Positions 1 through 6,131 of a stretch of DNA of 13,610 bases are shown here, piece by piece. Origin of the DNA: RUG14186 sp964644555 (GTDB taxonomy: Bacteria > Bacillota > Clostridia > Eubacteriales > Anaerofustaceae); contig CAZXWI010000039.1 of assembly GCA_964644555.1 (NCBI GenBank), forward strand, positions 1 through 13,610, in the 5' to 3' direction. The position numbers and the translations under genes are program-made. Position 1 is the first letter of the stretch. The number at the start of each line of letters is the position of its first letter. Below the pieces are notes generated by a model that was not told where the DNA came from, searched no databases, and saw only the letters and a program-made list of their open reading frames with translations.

Positions 1-137
1 TGTATATAGCTACAAACTATCATTCGAGATTGTTTCAATCTCTCATTTGGCAAACTCCGTTTGCCTTAAACTCTGCGCAAGATAATATTTTATAAGTAAA
101 CTTTAAAATATTATCTTACTTGAGTTTAACCGTTTGT
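1..137. other. Non-coding stretch with three inverted repeats
   Basis: No gene is visible here. Three perfect hairpins follow one another: GAGATTG/CAATCTC (26-32 with 36-42), GGCAAAC/GTTTGCC (49-55 with 59-65), and a 14-bp arm pair AAGATAATATTTTA (79-92) with its complement (104-117). The last is nested inside TTAAACTC/GAGTTTAA (66-73 with 122-129). The 15-base core GCAAACTCCGTTTGC of the second hairpin is identical to the hairpin inside the repeat element near 12633. The stretch lies beyond the terminator of the minus-strand DUF523 gene. The nature of the structure is unknown; it could be a remnant of the dispersed repeat family. Confidence 0.6.
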
Positions 138-169
138 AAAAAAAGAAGACAGCCGGTTTCAAGGCTGTC
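138..169 (-). terminator. Rho-independent terminator of the HIT-S21-yqeY-DUF523 cluster
   Basis: Read on the minus strand, a 7-bp GACAGCC/GGCTGTC stem (163-169 with 148-154) and an 8-base loop are followed by CTTCTTTTTTT. It lies about 65 bases past the stop codon of the DUF523 gene, as expected for the end of that transcript. Confidence 0.85.
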
Positions 170-233
170 CATTTCGCTGATTGTAGTATACCACACTTAC
201 CTAACCGAAATCAACTGACAACTACTGACAATA

Positions 234-677
234 TCAATCGGCATTATTTTCTATATCCTTTTCGCTTAATATCTTAAAACCGTTTTGTTTAAGCAGCTTT
301 GCCGTAAGCCCCATGCCGGAGATTTTCACAAGCGAAAAAGTGCCGTCATAGATGCTGTTAACACCGCATGAGGGGCTTGATTCTTTTAGAATACAAAGTT
401 CTATTTCATTTTTGTTTGCGGCTTCTAAAGAGGATTCTGCGCCCTTTTGAAACTCCTCACTGACATCACATCCGCTTTTGGTAAAAACCTTTTCCACACC
501 GTCTACAAAGCGTATTTCAGAGGGTTCTCTCGGGGTAGGCAGTCCGCCCATACATTCGGGGCATATGGGAATTATATTATGTTTTTCGCAAAACTCAACA
601 ACCGATTTATTGTAATTATTCCCTCCCGAATATTTGCAATTTTCGCCCAAAAGGCACTTTGATACGAGAATATTCAT
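234..677 (-). CDS. DUF523 family protein
   Basis: This is a 147-residue protein of the DUF523 family, which is common in Firmicutes; its biochemical role is not established. The family signature is clear: CLLGENCKYSGGNN at residues 8-21, CPECMGGLPTPREPSEI at 39-55 and SSPSCGVNSIYDGTFS near 100-115. The cysteines (C8, C14, C39, C42, C95, C104) are spaced as if to bind a metal or iron-sulfur cluster, which is my inference from the pattern. Length matches the usual stand-alone form. There is no signal peptide or membrane segment. The ATG follows the yqeY stop codon with no gap (TAAATG) and has no strong ribosome binding site, so translation is probably coupled to yqeY. It is the last gene before the terminator at 138-169. 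Confidence 0.85.
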   Translation of the reverse strand: MNILVSKCLLGENCKYSGGNNYNKSVVEFCEKHNIIPICPECMGGLPTPREPSEIRFVDGVEKVFTKSGCDVSEEFQKGAESSLEAANKNEIELCILKESSPSCGVNSIYDGTFSLVKISGMGLTAKLLKQNGFKILSEKDIENNAD

Positions 678-1121
678 TTAGCCGATAAGCTCTTTTACTG
701 CTTCGTTGACAGCTTTGCCATCGGCTCTGCCCTTAACTTTGGGAAGAACATCTGCCATAATGAGCTTCATTTGTTTAAGCTCTGTAACTCCGAGGCGGTT
801 GATGGCTTCGGCAACAATCTCTTTTACTTCTTCGTAGGTGAGCTGTTCGGGCAAATAGCTTTCGAGAATTTCGATTTCTGTTTTAGCCTGAGTGATAAGG
901 TCATCTCTTTGTGCTTTTACAAATTCTTCCAACGAATCTTTGCGCTGTTTTAGTTGTTTTGATATTATTTCTATGATTCCGTCATCGTCAAGCTCTGTTA
1001 AATTGTCTTTTTCATATTGGAGAATGCCTGCTCTTATCATGGTTACAGCATTTTTCTTGACGGTATCTTTTTCTTTCATCGCCTCTTTCAAATCCTGCAT
1101 AAGGCGCTCTTTGATGCTCAT
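678..1121 (-). CDS. yqeY: GatB/YqeY domain-containing protein
   Basis: This 147-residue soluble protein belongs to the YqeY family, related to the C-terminal tRNA-interacting tail domain of the GatB subunit of Glu-tRNA(Gln) amidotransferase but without the catalytic part. The N-terminal half (MSIKERLMQDLKEAMKEKD, then the VTMIRAGILQYEKD region) and the C-terminal half (LPEQLTYEEV, then LPKVKGRADGKAVNEAVKE) match the family over full length. The exact function of stand-alone YqeY is not known. The start is well fixed: AAAGGAGG lies 7 bases upstream of the ATG. It sits downstream of rpsU, the usual HIT-S21-YqeY order of Clostridia, but a hairpin at 1139-1165 separates it from rpsU. The stop codon abuts the start of the DUF523 gene. 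Confidence 0.93.
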   Translation of the reverse strand: MSIKERLMQDLKEAMKEKDTVKKNAVTMIRAGILQYEKDNLTELDDDGIIEIISKQLKQRKDSLEEFVKAQRDDLITQAKTEIEILESYLPEQLTYEEVKEIVAEAINRLGVTELKQMKLIMADVLPKVKGRADGKAVNEAVKELIG

Positions 1122-1138
1122 TATATTTTCCTCCTTTT

Positions 1139-1165
1139 AAAAAGCCCTCCGTAAATACGGAAGGC
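1139..1165 (-). terminator. Hairpin with U-run between rpsU and yqeY
   Basis: On the minus strand GCC, one mismatch and TCCGT pair with their complements (1157-1165 with 1144-1152) around a 4-base loop, followed by five T. It lies just past the rpsU stop codon and immediately before the yqeY ribosome binding site. The T-run is short, so partial termination seems likelier than full termination; that would set rpsU mRNA above yqeY and DUF523. Confidence 0.65.
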
Positions 1166-1172
1166 AGTTTAA

Positions 1173-1352
1173 TTATCTTTTATTTCTTTTTTTTCTGGCA
1201 GCTTCTGCCTTTTTCTTTCTCTTTACACTTGGTTTTTCGTAATGCTCTCTTTTTCTGATTTCAGCCATTACACCTGCCAATGCAGTCTTTTTCTTAAATC
1301 TTTTTAAAGCGCTCTCTAAGGATTCGCCTTCACGAACTCTAACTTCCGACAT
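1173..1352 (-). CDS. rpsU: 30S ribosomal protein S21
   Basis: This 59-residue, strongly basic protein is S21 of the small ribosomal subunit, which binds 16S rRNA near the anti-Shine-Dalgarno end and helps initiation. The family core SEVRVREGESLESALKRFKK, the REHYEKPSVKRKKK segment and the Lys/Arg-rich tail are all present. The frame stays open to an ATG at 1391, but the start at 1352 is preferred: it gives the normal family length and N-terminus (MSEVRV) and is preceded by a GGGGAGGG purine tract. It has its own promoter at 1410-1437, just downstream of the HIT gene, and is followed by the hairpin at 1139-1165, so it can be expressed as a short separate transcript. Confidence 0.96.
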   Translation of the reverse strand: MSEVRVREGESLESALKRFKKKTALAGVMAEIRKREHYEKPSVKRKKKAEAARKKRNKR

Positions 1353-1409
1353 CTTCTTTCTACCCTCCCCTCTGCATTGGTTTAGTCGCATATTTTACGC
1401 AACAATATA

Positions 1410-1437
1410 ATTATAGCAAATACAATTATTAAGTCAA
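1410..1437 (-). promoter_or_regulatory. Sigma-A-type promoter of rpsU
   Basis: On the minus strand TTGACT (1437-1432) and TATAAT (1415-1410) are separated by 16 bases, and the TGC just before the -10 box makes it an extended -10. Transcription should start near 1403, about 50 bases before the rpsU ATG. Confidence 0.8.
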
Positions 1438-1453
1438 TAATTTAATGAAAATT

Positions 1454-1795
1454 TTAGCCTGCCGGCCAAGAAAATTTTCTTCCTGCCATCAAATGAAAAT
1501 GCATATGGTTTACACTTTGCCCACCGTCAGAACCGATGTTGCTGACGATGCGAAAACCGTCCTGCGTGATTCCGAGGCGCACTGCTAGCTTGTTGATAAC
1601 CACAAAAATTTTACTGATGATTGCGCTTCCCGCAGGAACATTCATAACATTGTCGAAATGCTCTTTCGGAATTATTACAATATGAATAGGCGCTTGCGGA
1701 TCAATGTCGTTAAAAGCGATAACATCATCGTCCTCGTAAACTATATCCGTAGGTATTTCTTTGTTTACAATTTTACAAAACAGACAATCGTCCAT
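1454..1795 (-). CDS. HIT family (histidine triad) nucleotide-binding protein
   Basis: This 113-residue protein is a Hint/HinT-type member of the HIT superfamily, small cytosolic purine-nucleotide hydrolases or transferases acting on phosphoramidates. The catalytic histidine triad is HMHFHLMAG at residues 97-105 (H97, H99, H101). C4, C7, H46 (KEHF) and H97 match the zinc site seen in many bacterial HIT proteins. The N-terminal DDCLFCKIVNKEIP and central DIDPQAPIHIVIIPKEH are typical. The start is set by AAAGGAGA six bases before the ATG at 1795; a longer frame begins with TTG at 1813 and has no such site. It heads the HIT-rpsU-yqeY cluster, a common Clostridia arrangement. The natural substrate in this organism cannot be told. 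Confidence 0.94.
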   Translation of the reverse strand: MDDCLFCKIVNKEIPTDIVYEDDDVIAFNDIDPQAPIHIVIIPKEHFDNVMNVPAGSAIISKIFVVINKLAVRLGITQDGFRIVSNIGSDGGQSVNHMHFHLMAGRKFSWPAG

Positions 1796-1830
1796 AGTTT
1801 CTCCTTTCGGCAAACAATTTTTGTCTATTT

Positions 1831-1859
1831 AGTTTATCATAAAAGTCGCTAGTTTGCAA
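1831..1859 (-). promoter_or_regulatory. Probable promoter of the HIT gene
   Basis: On the minus strand TTGCAA (1859-1854) is followed after 17 bases by TAAACT (1836-1831), which is preceded by TGA and so could act as an extended -10 box. Matches to the sigma-A consensus are 4 of 6 in each box. It would give a leader of about 30 bases. Confidence 0.45.
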
Positions 1860-1885
1860 TTATTTCTTTATTTATGTGAAATTTT

Positions 1886-2040
1886 GGTGTGGGGGTATGT
1901 GGCTCACCCCCACACCTTCCCCATGTCGGTCGCCACCGGCATACCGCTGAGTTAGTCGGCATAAATCGGATATGTAGCACCCACCTGATTCAGCAAACAG
2001 AGTTTGCATAAGAAAGGGGGCTTGGGGATATACCCAACAT
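1886..2040 (-). repeat. Dispersed palindromic element, copy A
   Basis: This non-coding element lies between the divergent HIT and ftsH-like genes. On the plus strand it starts with a 10-bp stem, GGTGTGGGGG (1886-1895) with CCCCCACACC (1907-1916). It then holds a GCAAAC/GTTTGC hairpin (1993-1998 with 2002-2007) and a G-rich tract at 2016-2027. Its reverse complement aligns with the element at 12604: the hairpin and its flanks (1990-2009) match 12631-12650 in 19 of 20 positions, GTAGCACCCACC (1974-1985) matches the next block with one extra base, and the TATATCCCC block follows in the same order. CTTGGGG (2021-2027) could also pair with CCCCAAG (2062-2068). The minus strand is open through the element by chance only. 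Confidence 0.75.
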
Positions 2041-2118
2041 ATAAAATACAATAAGAAATTTCCCCAAGTGTAGGTATACATATTTTTCATATGACAAAAA
2101 TAAAATTATTATATACAC

Positions 2119-2124
2119 GAGGTG
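2119..2124 (+). promoter_or_regulatory. Ribosome binding site that sets the ftsH-like start at TTG 2130
   Basis: GAGGTG lies five bases before TTG at 2130, in frame with the protease. The upstream ATG at 2091 has no comparable site at normal spacing. I infer the TTG is the main start. Confidence 0.6.
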
Positions 2125-2129
2125 AAAAA

Positions 2130-3440
2130 TTGGAAAAAGGATTCGGTTCTATCGGTGGGTTAGACGAGGTTAAGCAGGAGCTTACGGAAATTGCGGATTT
2201 CTTGGTGAATCCCGAAAAATACAAGCGATTCGGTGCAAATGTGCCCAAGGGTGTATTGCTCTACGGCCCTCCGGGTACGGGCAAGACCATGCTTGCCAAA
2301 GCATTGGCATACGAAGCAGGGTGTAATTTTTTATATGCATCGGGTTCGGAATTTATAGAAAAGTTTGTTGGGGTCGGTGCAGGGCGAATACGAAGTTTGT
2401 TTGAAAAAGCGGAAAAAAAGCGACCATGCATAGTTTTTATAGATGAGATAGATTCAATAGGAGCGGTGCGTAATGCCGATAATAACTCAGAGAGGGATCA
2501 GACTCTCAATCAGCTTTTGATAGAAATGGACGGATTTGTCAAAAATGACGGAGTTGTCATAATGGCGGCTACCAATCGAATTGATATGCTGGATAAGGCA
2601 CTTCTTAGGGCAGGGCGTTTTGATAGGCATATCTATTTTCCCAATCCGAGTTTTCGGGAGAGGGAGGCAATACTTAAATTGCATTTTCGAAATAAGCCCA
2701 CCGACAGCAAGGTGGATATGAAAAAGACCGCACTTCGCACAAGTGGTTTCAGCGGTGCATCGCTGGCTTTGGTGGCTAACGAGGCGGCTCTTTTGGCAAT
2801 CAGAAAATCAAAGGAGTCGGTCGGTGAAGAAGAGATTGACGAAGCTATAATAAAGATTTCGGCAGGGCTTAAAAATAAAAATGTGATTCTCTCAAGAGAA
2901 GAAAAACAAATCGTTGCCTGCCACGAAGCAGGTCATGCCCTTATGCGTTATCTTACCGAGGGCAAATTTGCCGATGTAGTCAGCATTGTGCCTCATGCGG
3001 GGAGTCTGGGCTTTGTTATGGACTCAGAGAAGGAAGAAAGATATCTTATGAATACGGAGCAAATAGAAAATACTATTTGCGTACTGCTTGCAGGCAGAGC
3101 TGCGGAAGAAATCATGATCGGCAAAATCACCAACGGAGCGCAAAACGATTTGAAAAAGGCAAATGCCTATGCCGAAGATTGTATCATGGAGTACGGAATG
3201 AGTCGCCAATACAAAAACAGGGTGTTTACGAACATATTGAGCAGGGAAGTGATGTACGATATCAATTTCGAGATATCCGAACTGCTTAATAATTGCTACA
3301 AAAAAACGGCAAGCCTTTTGTCGGAATACAAAGATTGCCTGACAAAGCTTGCCGAAGAATTATTGGTTAAAGAAATTTTACGATGTGATGACATCAAAAA
3401 TATTATCGCACCTATTTGTTTGAATCAAGAAACTTGTTGA
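2130..3440 (+). CDS. FtsH-like AAA+ zinc metalloprotease lacking the membrane N-terminus
   Basis: This is an ATP-dependent protease of the FtsH/M41 family (436 residues from TTG 2130, 449 from ATG 2091). In this numbering from TTG: Walker A GPPGTGKT 46-53, pore loop FVG 79-81, Walker B IVFIDEID 101-108, sensor ATN 147-149, second region of homology with RAGRFDR 160-166 (family usually RPGRFDR), zinc motif HEAGH 265-269, and the likely third zinc ligand D340 in NGAQND. All catalytic elements are therefore present. Classical FtsH has about 600-650 residues and two N-terminal membrane helices. Here the protein begins directly at the AAA module, and the frame is closed by TAA at 2052-2054, so no helix is encoded upstream. 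It is presumably a soluble paralogue; substrates are unknown. The 3' end overlaps convergent folC by 29 bases. Confidence 0.88.
   Translation: MEKGFGSIGGLDEVKQELTEIADFLVNPEKYKRFGANVPKGVLLYGPPGTGKTMLAKALAYEAGCNFLYASGSEFIEKFVGVGAGRIRSLFEKAEKKRPCIVFIDEIDSIGAVRNADNNSERDQTLNQLLIEMDGFVKNDGVVIMAATNRIDMLDKALLRAGRFDRHIYFPNPSFREREAILKLHFRNKPTDSKVDMKKTALRTSGFSGASLALVANEAALLAIRKSKESVGEEEIDEAIIKISAGLKNKNVILSREEKQIVACHEAGHALMRYLTEGKFADVVSIVPHAGSLGFVMDSEKEERYLMNTEQIENTICVLLAGRAAEEIMIGKITNGAQNDLKKANAYAEDCIMEYGMSRQYKNRVFTNILSREVMYDINFEISELLNNCYKKTASLLSEYKDCLTKLAEELLVKEILRCDDIKNIIAPICLNQETC
3300..3354 (-). terminator. folC terminator inside the ftsH-like coding sequence
   Basis: Read on the minus strand, CGGCAAGC plus TTTGTC (3354-3341) pair with GACAAA plus GCTTGCCG (3322-3307), a 14-bp stem with a 2-base bulge and an 18-base loop. 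Seven T follow directly (3306-3300). It lies 57 bases past the folC stop codon. It has all marks of an intrinsic terminator for folC although it lies within the last third of the opposite-strand protease gene. Confidence 0.8.
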
Positions 3441-4728
3441 TAATTGTTCTTGCTTCACCTATCATGTAAAGCGAACCGGTGAAAGCGTAAACTTCGTCCT
3501 CTTTTGTTAAGTCGAGGTAATTCGGTATCATAGAAAAATCATCAAGGGGTGTTGCATCGATATTGTATTTTTCTTTGATGTGCTTTGCCATTTCTTCGGC
3601 AGGCACTGCCCTTGCATCTTCGGGTGTAAGGGTGTATATTTTTTTTGCTATCGATGTTAATAAATCAAGGGATTCGTCAACCTGCTTGTCGCTTAACATT
3701 CCGTAGAACAAAACAACTTTCTTATCGTCAAAATACATCTTGATGTTGTTGGTAAATGCAGTGATGCCGTCGATATTGTGTCCTCCGTCGATAAGTATTA
3801 CGGGCTTACGGTTAAGAATTTCGAATCTGCCCGTAAATGCAACGGTTGAAAGACCTTTTTTAATAGCCTCCGGAGTGATGTTCCAACCCTTTTTCTTTAA
3901 TATTTCAAGGGCATTGAGAGCATTAAGTGCGTTGTAGAGCTGATGTTTTCCGAGAAGCGAAAGGTTAAGTTCGCTTACTCCGAGAACGGAATCCTCTTTT
4001 GTATAACGAACAACTTGACCATCTATTCCCGTTGAAATCATTGTTATATCATTTGGGTTACAAACGATTACTCTTGCACCGAGTTCGTTTGCTCTTTTTC
4101 TTATAACTTCGCATGTGGATTCGGGATTCAGAGCGTAAACGCATACATCGGTATCTGCTTTGATAATTCCTGCTTTTTCGAATGCGATCTCTTCAAGGGT
4201 GTTGCCGAGGTATGCCTGATGGTCGTAGCTGAGGCTGACTATAACCGAGGCTTCGTTTGTTTTAATAACGTTCGTAGCGTCGAATCTGCCGCCCATTCCG
4301 ACTTCCAAAACGACTATATCCACATTCTGTTTTGCGTAGTAGTTAAAGCCTATTGCCGTAACCACTTCGAATTCGGAGGGGTGGGGAAGTCCTTTTGCAA
4401 TCATTCTTTCGATAGCTGCTTTTACTTCAAGAGTATTTTCGATAAGATCCTCTTCTGATATGGGAGTGTTGTTTAATTGTATTCTTTCCGTGAACTTTTC
4501 AAGATACGGTGAAATATAAAGCCCTGTTTTATACCCTGCATTCACCAAAACATTTGATATCATTGCACAGGTTGAGCCTTTGCCGTTTGTTCCTGCCACA
4601 TGAACATATTTCATTTTGTCCTGAGGGTTACCGAGTTCTTCCAAAAGGGCTGTAATATTTTTCAGTTCTATCTTTTCACCGAATTTATATGTTGCGTGAA
4701 TATATTCAAGAGCCTGTTCGTAATTCAT
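3412..4728 (-). CDS. folC: Folylpolyglutamate synthase / dihydrofolate synthase
   Basis: This 438-residue Mur-ligase-type enzyme adds glutamate to folates in an ATP-dependent reaction and may also join dihydropteroate to glutamate; the sequence alone does not settle whether it is bifunctional. The N-terminal MNYEQALEYIH, the P-loop GTNGKGST at 46-53, VVLEVGMGGRFDATN, the SLSYDHQAYLG segment, EEIAFEKAGIIK and the C-terminal GRFEI and DGGHN segments are family hallmarks. The ATG at 4728 is chosen because the longer frame (to 4773) would begin inside the predicted -10 box, while GGAATAGGA precedes 4728 closely. No pterin-synthesis genes are nearby. The 3' end overlaps the ftsH-like gene and the terminator lies inside that gene. 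Confidence 0.94.
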   Translation of the reverse strand: MNYEQALEYIHATYKFGEKIELKNITALLEELGNPQDKMKYVHVAGTNGKGSTCAMISNVLVNAGYKTGLYISPYLEKFTERIQLNNTPISEEDLIENTLEVKAAIERMIAKGLPHPSEFEVVTAIGFNYYAKQNVDIVVLEVGMGGRFDATNVIKTNEASVIVSLSYDHQAYLGNTLEEIAFEKAGIIKADTDVCVYALNPESTCEVIRKRANELGARVIVCNPNDITMISTGIDGQVVRYTKEDSVLGVSELNLSLLGKHQLYNALNALNALEILKKKGWNITPEAIKKGLSTVAFTGRFEILNRKPVILIDGGHNIDGITAFTNNIKMYFDDKKVVLFYGMLSDKQVDESLDLLTSIAKKIYTLTPEDARAVPAEEMAKHIKEKYNIDATPLDDFSMIPNYLDLTKEDEVYAFTGSLYMIGEARTIINKFLDSNK

Positions 4729-4771
4729 ATTTCCTATTCCTTTCCAGATAAAAGCAAAATTATGCATGAAC

Positions 4772-4801
4772 ATTATAACATAATAATAATTAAAATGTCA
4801 T
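4772..4801 (-). promoter_or_regulatory. Promoter of folC
   Basis: On the minus strand ATGACA (4801-4796, 5 of 6 consensus) and TATAAT (4777-4772) are 18 bases apart, and the TGT before the -10 box gives an extended -10. The start of transcription should be near 4765, leaving a leader of about 37 bases. Confidence 0.75.
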
Positions 4802-4828
4802 AGACTATATATGAAAAGAGGATTTTTT

Positions 4829-5206
4829 ATGAACAGATATGCTTTTACATCGCCTTATGTGCCGTTTGCGTGGGAAATAACTAGGGGAGGTGCGGATTTG
4901 ATGAAGAAAGAGGGCAGAGAACTGGTCCTTAAGAATGATTTGGACTCAATTTATGAAAATACTTATCTTTGGGACCAGTTCTCGGAGGGTGCAATTCCCC
5001 AAAACTCACAAACCGACAATAAAAAAGATGATATTACAGATGAAATTTTAAATAAAAGAGATATTATTGCTGCAAATGAGCAGATCTCGGCAAAAACAAC
5101 AAGCGAAATTTCATCAATCGGCATTTTATACGAACTTCTCATAAATGTATGCCGAGCCAAAAAAGAACCCCTCAGCCGTGAAATTTATTTGAATATCACT
5201 ATGTAA
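4829..5206 (+). CDS. Hypothetical protein, 125 residues
   Basis: I do not recognise this protein. It begins MNRYAFTSPYVPFAWEITRGGADL, an aromatic- and proline-containing segment, continues with a charged region (LVLKNDLDSIYENTYLWDQF), a polar, probably flexible stretch rich in Asn, Asp, Lys and Ser (about residues 54-90), and ends in a likely helix SIGILYELLINVCRAKK and REIYLNITM. There is no signal peptide, membrane segment or cysteine cluster (one Cys). The start at 4829 is chosen because AAGAGGA lies six bases upstream; another in-frame ATG at 4811 lacks a site. It stands between divergent folC and deoD, 50 bases before deoD, which has its own putative promoter. The ribosome binding site and uninterrupted frame support it as a real gene. 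Confidence 0.7.
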   Translation: MNRYAFTSPYVPFAWEITRGGADLMKKEGRELVLKNDLDSIYENTYLWDQFSEGAIPQNSQTDNKKDDITDEILNKRDIIAANEQISAKTTSEISSIGILYELLINVCRAKKEPLSREIYLNITM

Positions 5207-5221
5207 GCATATTGATTATTA

Positions 5222-5230
5222 TGTTATAAT
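5222..5230 (+). promoter_or_regulatory. Putative extended -10 promoter of deoD
   Basis: TGTTATAAT is a perfect extended -10 motif in the 50-base gap before deoD. No good -35 box lies 16-18 bases upstream, which extended -10 promoters can tolerate. Transcription would start near 5237, about 20 bases before the deoD ATG. Confidence 0.5.
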
Positions 5231-5256
5231 TTACTTAGTCAATGCGGAGGTGAATT

Positions 5257-5973
5257 ATGAGTACAGCACATATCAATGCAAACCAAGGTGATTTTGCACC
5301 CACGGTTTTGATGCCGGGTGACCCGCTCAGAGCAAAATACATTGCCGAGAATTTCTTGGAAAGTGCCAAAATGATAAATGATATTCGTGGAATGTTTGCA
5401 TATACGGGAAAGTACAAATCAAAGGAAGTGTCGGTAATGGGTTCGGGCATGGGAATGCCGTCTATGGGCATTTATTCCCATGAATTATTCACTTTTTTCG
5501 ATGTGAAAAATATTATCAGAGTCGGTTCATGCGGTGCGTATACCGAAAAATTGAAGGTGAAAGACATCGTTCTTGCGCAGGGCGCCTGCACAAATTCCAA
5601 TTACTCATTTCAATATGGTTTGGATGGCGGCACATTTGCTCCTATTTGTGATTTTGAGCTTCTATATCAAGTCAAGAGCAAAGCGGACGAGCTTAATATT
5701 TCGTATAAAATAGGCAATGTCCTTTCCACCGATGTTTTCTACGAACCTGACGGTTATTGGCAAAAGTGGGCAAAAATGAATGTGCTTGCTGTTGAGATGG
5801 AAACCGCAGCCCTTTATATGAATGCCGCAAAATCAAATAAAAAAGCACTCTCAATTTTGACCGTGAGCGACCATTTCATAACCAAGGGGTGCGACTTAAC
5901 TGCCGAAGAGAGAGAAAAATCCTTTAATGAGATGATCAAGCTAGCTCTGGAGGCTGCAGTAACACTTACTTAG
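5257..5973 (+). CDS. deoD: Purine nucleoside phosphorylase, DeoD type
   Basis: This 238-residue enzyme cleaves purine (deoxy)ribonucleosides with phosphate to free base and (deoxy)ribose-1-phosphate in purine salvage; the family forms hexamers. By position against the E. coli enzyme, phosphate-binding residues appear as G21, R25, R44, R88 and S91; the ribose-binding VEMET segment is at 179-183, and the catalytic Asp is D205 in TVSDHF. The conserved C-terminal Arg is probably R219 in AEER. Length is normal. GGAGGTG lies 5-6 bases before the ATG, fixing the start. No other deo genes are adjacent, so it is likely a single unit ending in the terminator at 5992-6019, possibly with read-through from the preceding small gene. 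Confidence 0.96.
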   Translation: MSTAHINANQGDFAPTVLMPGDPLRAKYIAENFLESAKMINDIRGMFAYTGKYKSKEVSVMGSGMGMPSMGIYSHELFTFFDVKNIIRVGSCGAYTEKLKVKDIVLAQGACTNSNYSFQYGLDGGTFAPICDFELLYQVKSKADELNISYKIGNVLSTDVFYEPDGYWQKWAKMNVLAVEMETAALYMNAAKSNKKALSILTVSDHFITKGCDLTAEEREKSFNEMIKLALEAAVTLT

Positions 5974-5991
5974 TCTTAAACATATGTATTA

Positions 5992-6019
5992 AAAGAAAAA
6001 ATCTTCGGATTTTTTCTTT
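5992..6019 (+). terminator. Terminator of deoD
   Basis: A perfect 12-bp stem, AAAGAAAAAATC (5992-6003) with GATTTTTTCTTT (6008-6019), closes on a TTCG loop flanked by C and G, the stable UUCG tetraloop. The stem is A/T-rich, but the T-rich 3' arm and its position 18 bases after the deoD stop codon support termination. Because it is symmetric it might also act on the minus strand. Confidence 0.7.
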
Positions 6020-6083
6020 ATTTCACCAAGACCAGCTCCCGAAGTAGCTTTTATATAAAAAAGTACAATTTTTTCACCGAGAT

Positions 6084-6127
6084 AAAAAACACCGCCCCTC
6101 AACCACTAATCGGCGTAGGACGGTGTT
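6084..6127 (-). terminator. Terminator of the ireB-to-ylbF operon
   Basis: On the minus strand AACACCG (6127-6121) pairs with CGGTGTT (6094-6088); CC/GG pairs and one wobble pair extend the stem, which is followed by a T-run (6089-6084). It starts five bases after the stop codon of the YlbF-family gene. Confidence 0.85.
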
Positions 6128-6131
6128 AATT

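Noticed and set aside
2021..2068. CTTGGGG/CCCCAAG pair before the ftsH-like gene as a riboswitch or operator
   Set aside because: The 34-base spacer is A/T-rich without structure, and the left arm belongs to repeat element A; no known riboswitch pattern is visible.
1872..2090. 72-codon minus-strand open frame between the HIT and ftsH-like genes
   Set aside because: It reads straight through palindromic element A, has no ribosome binding site, and its peptide has no globular or known-domain character.
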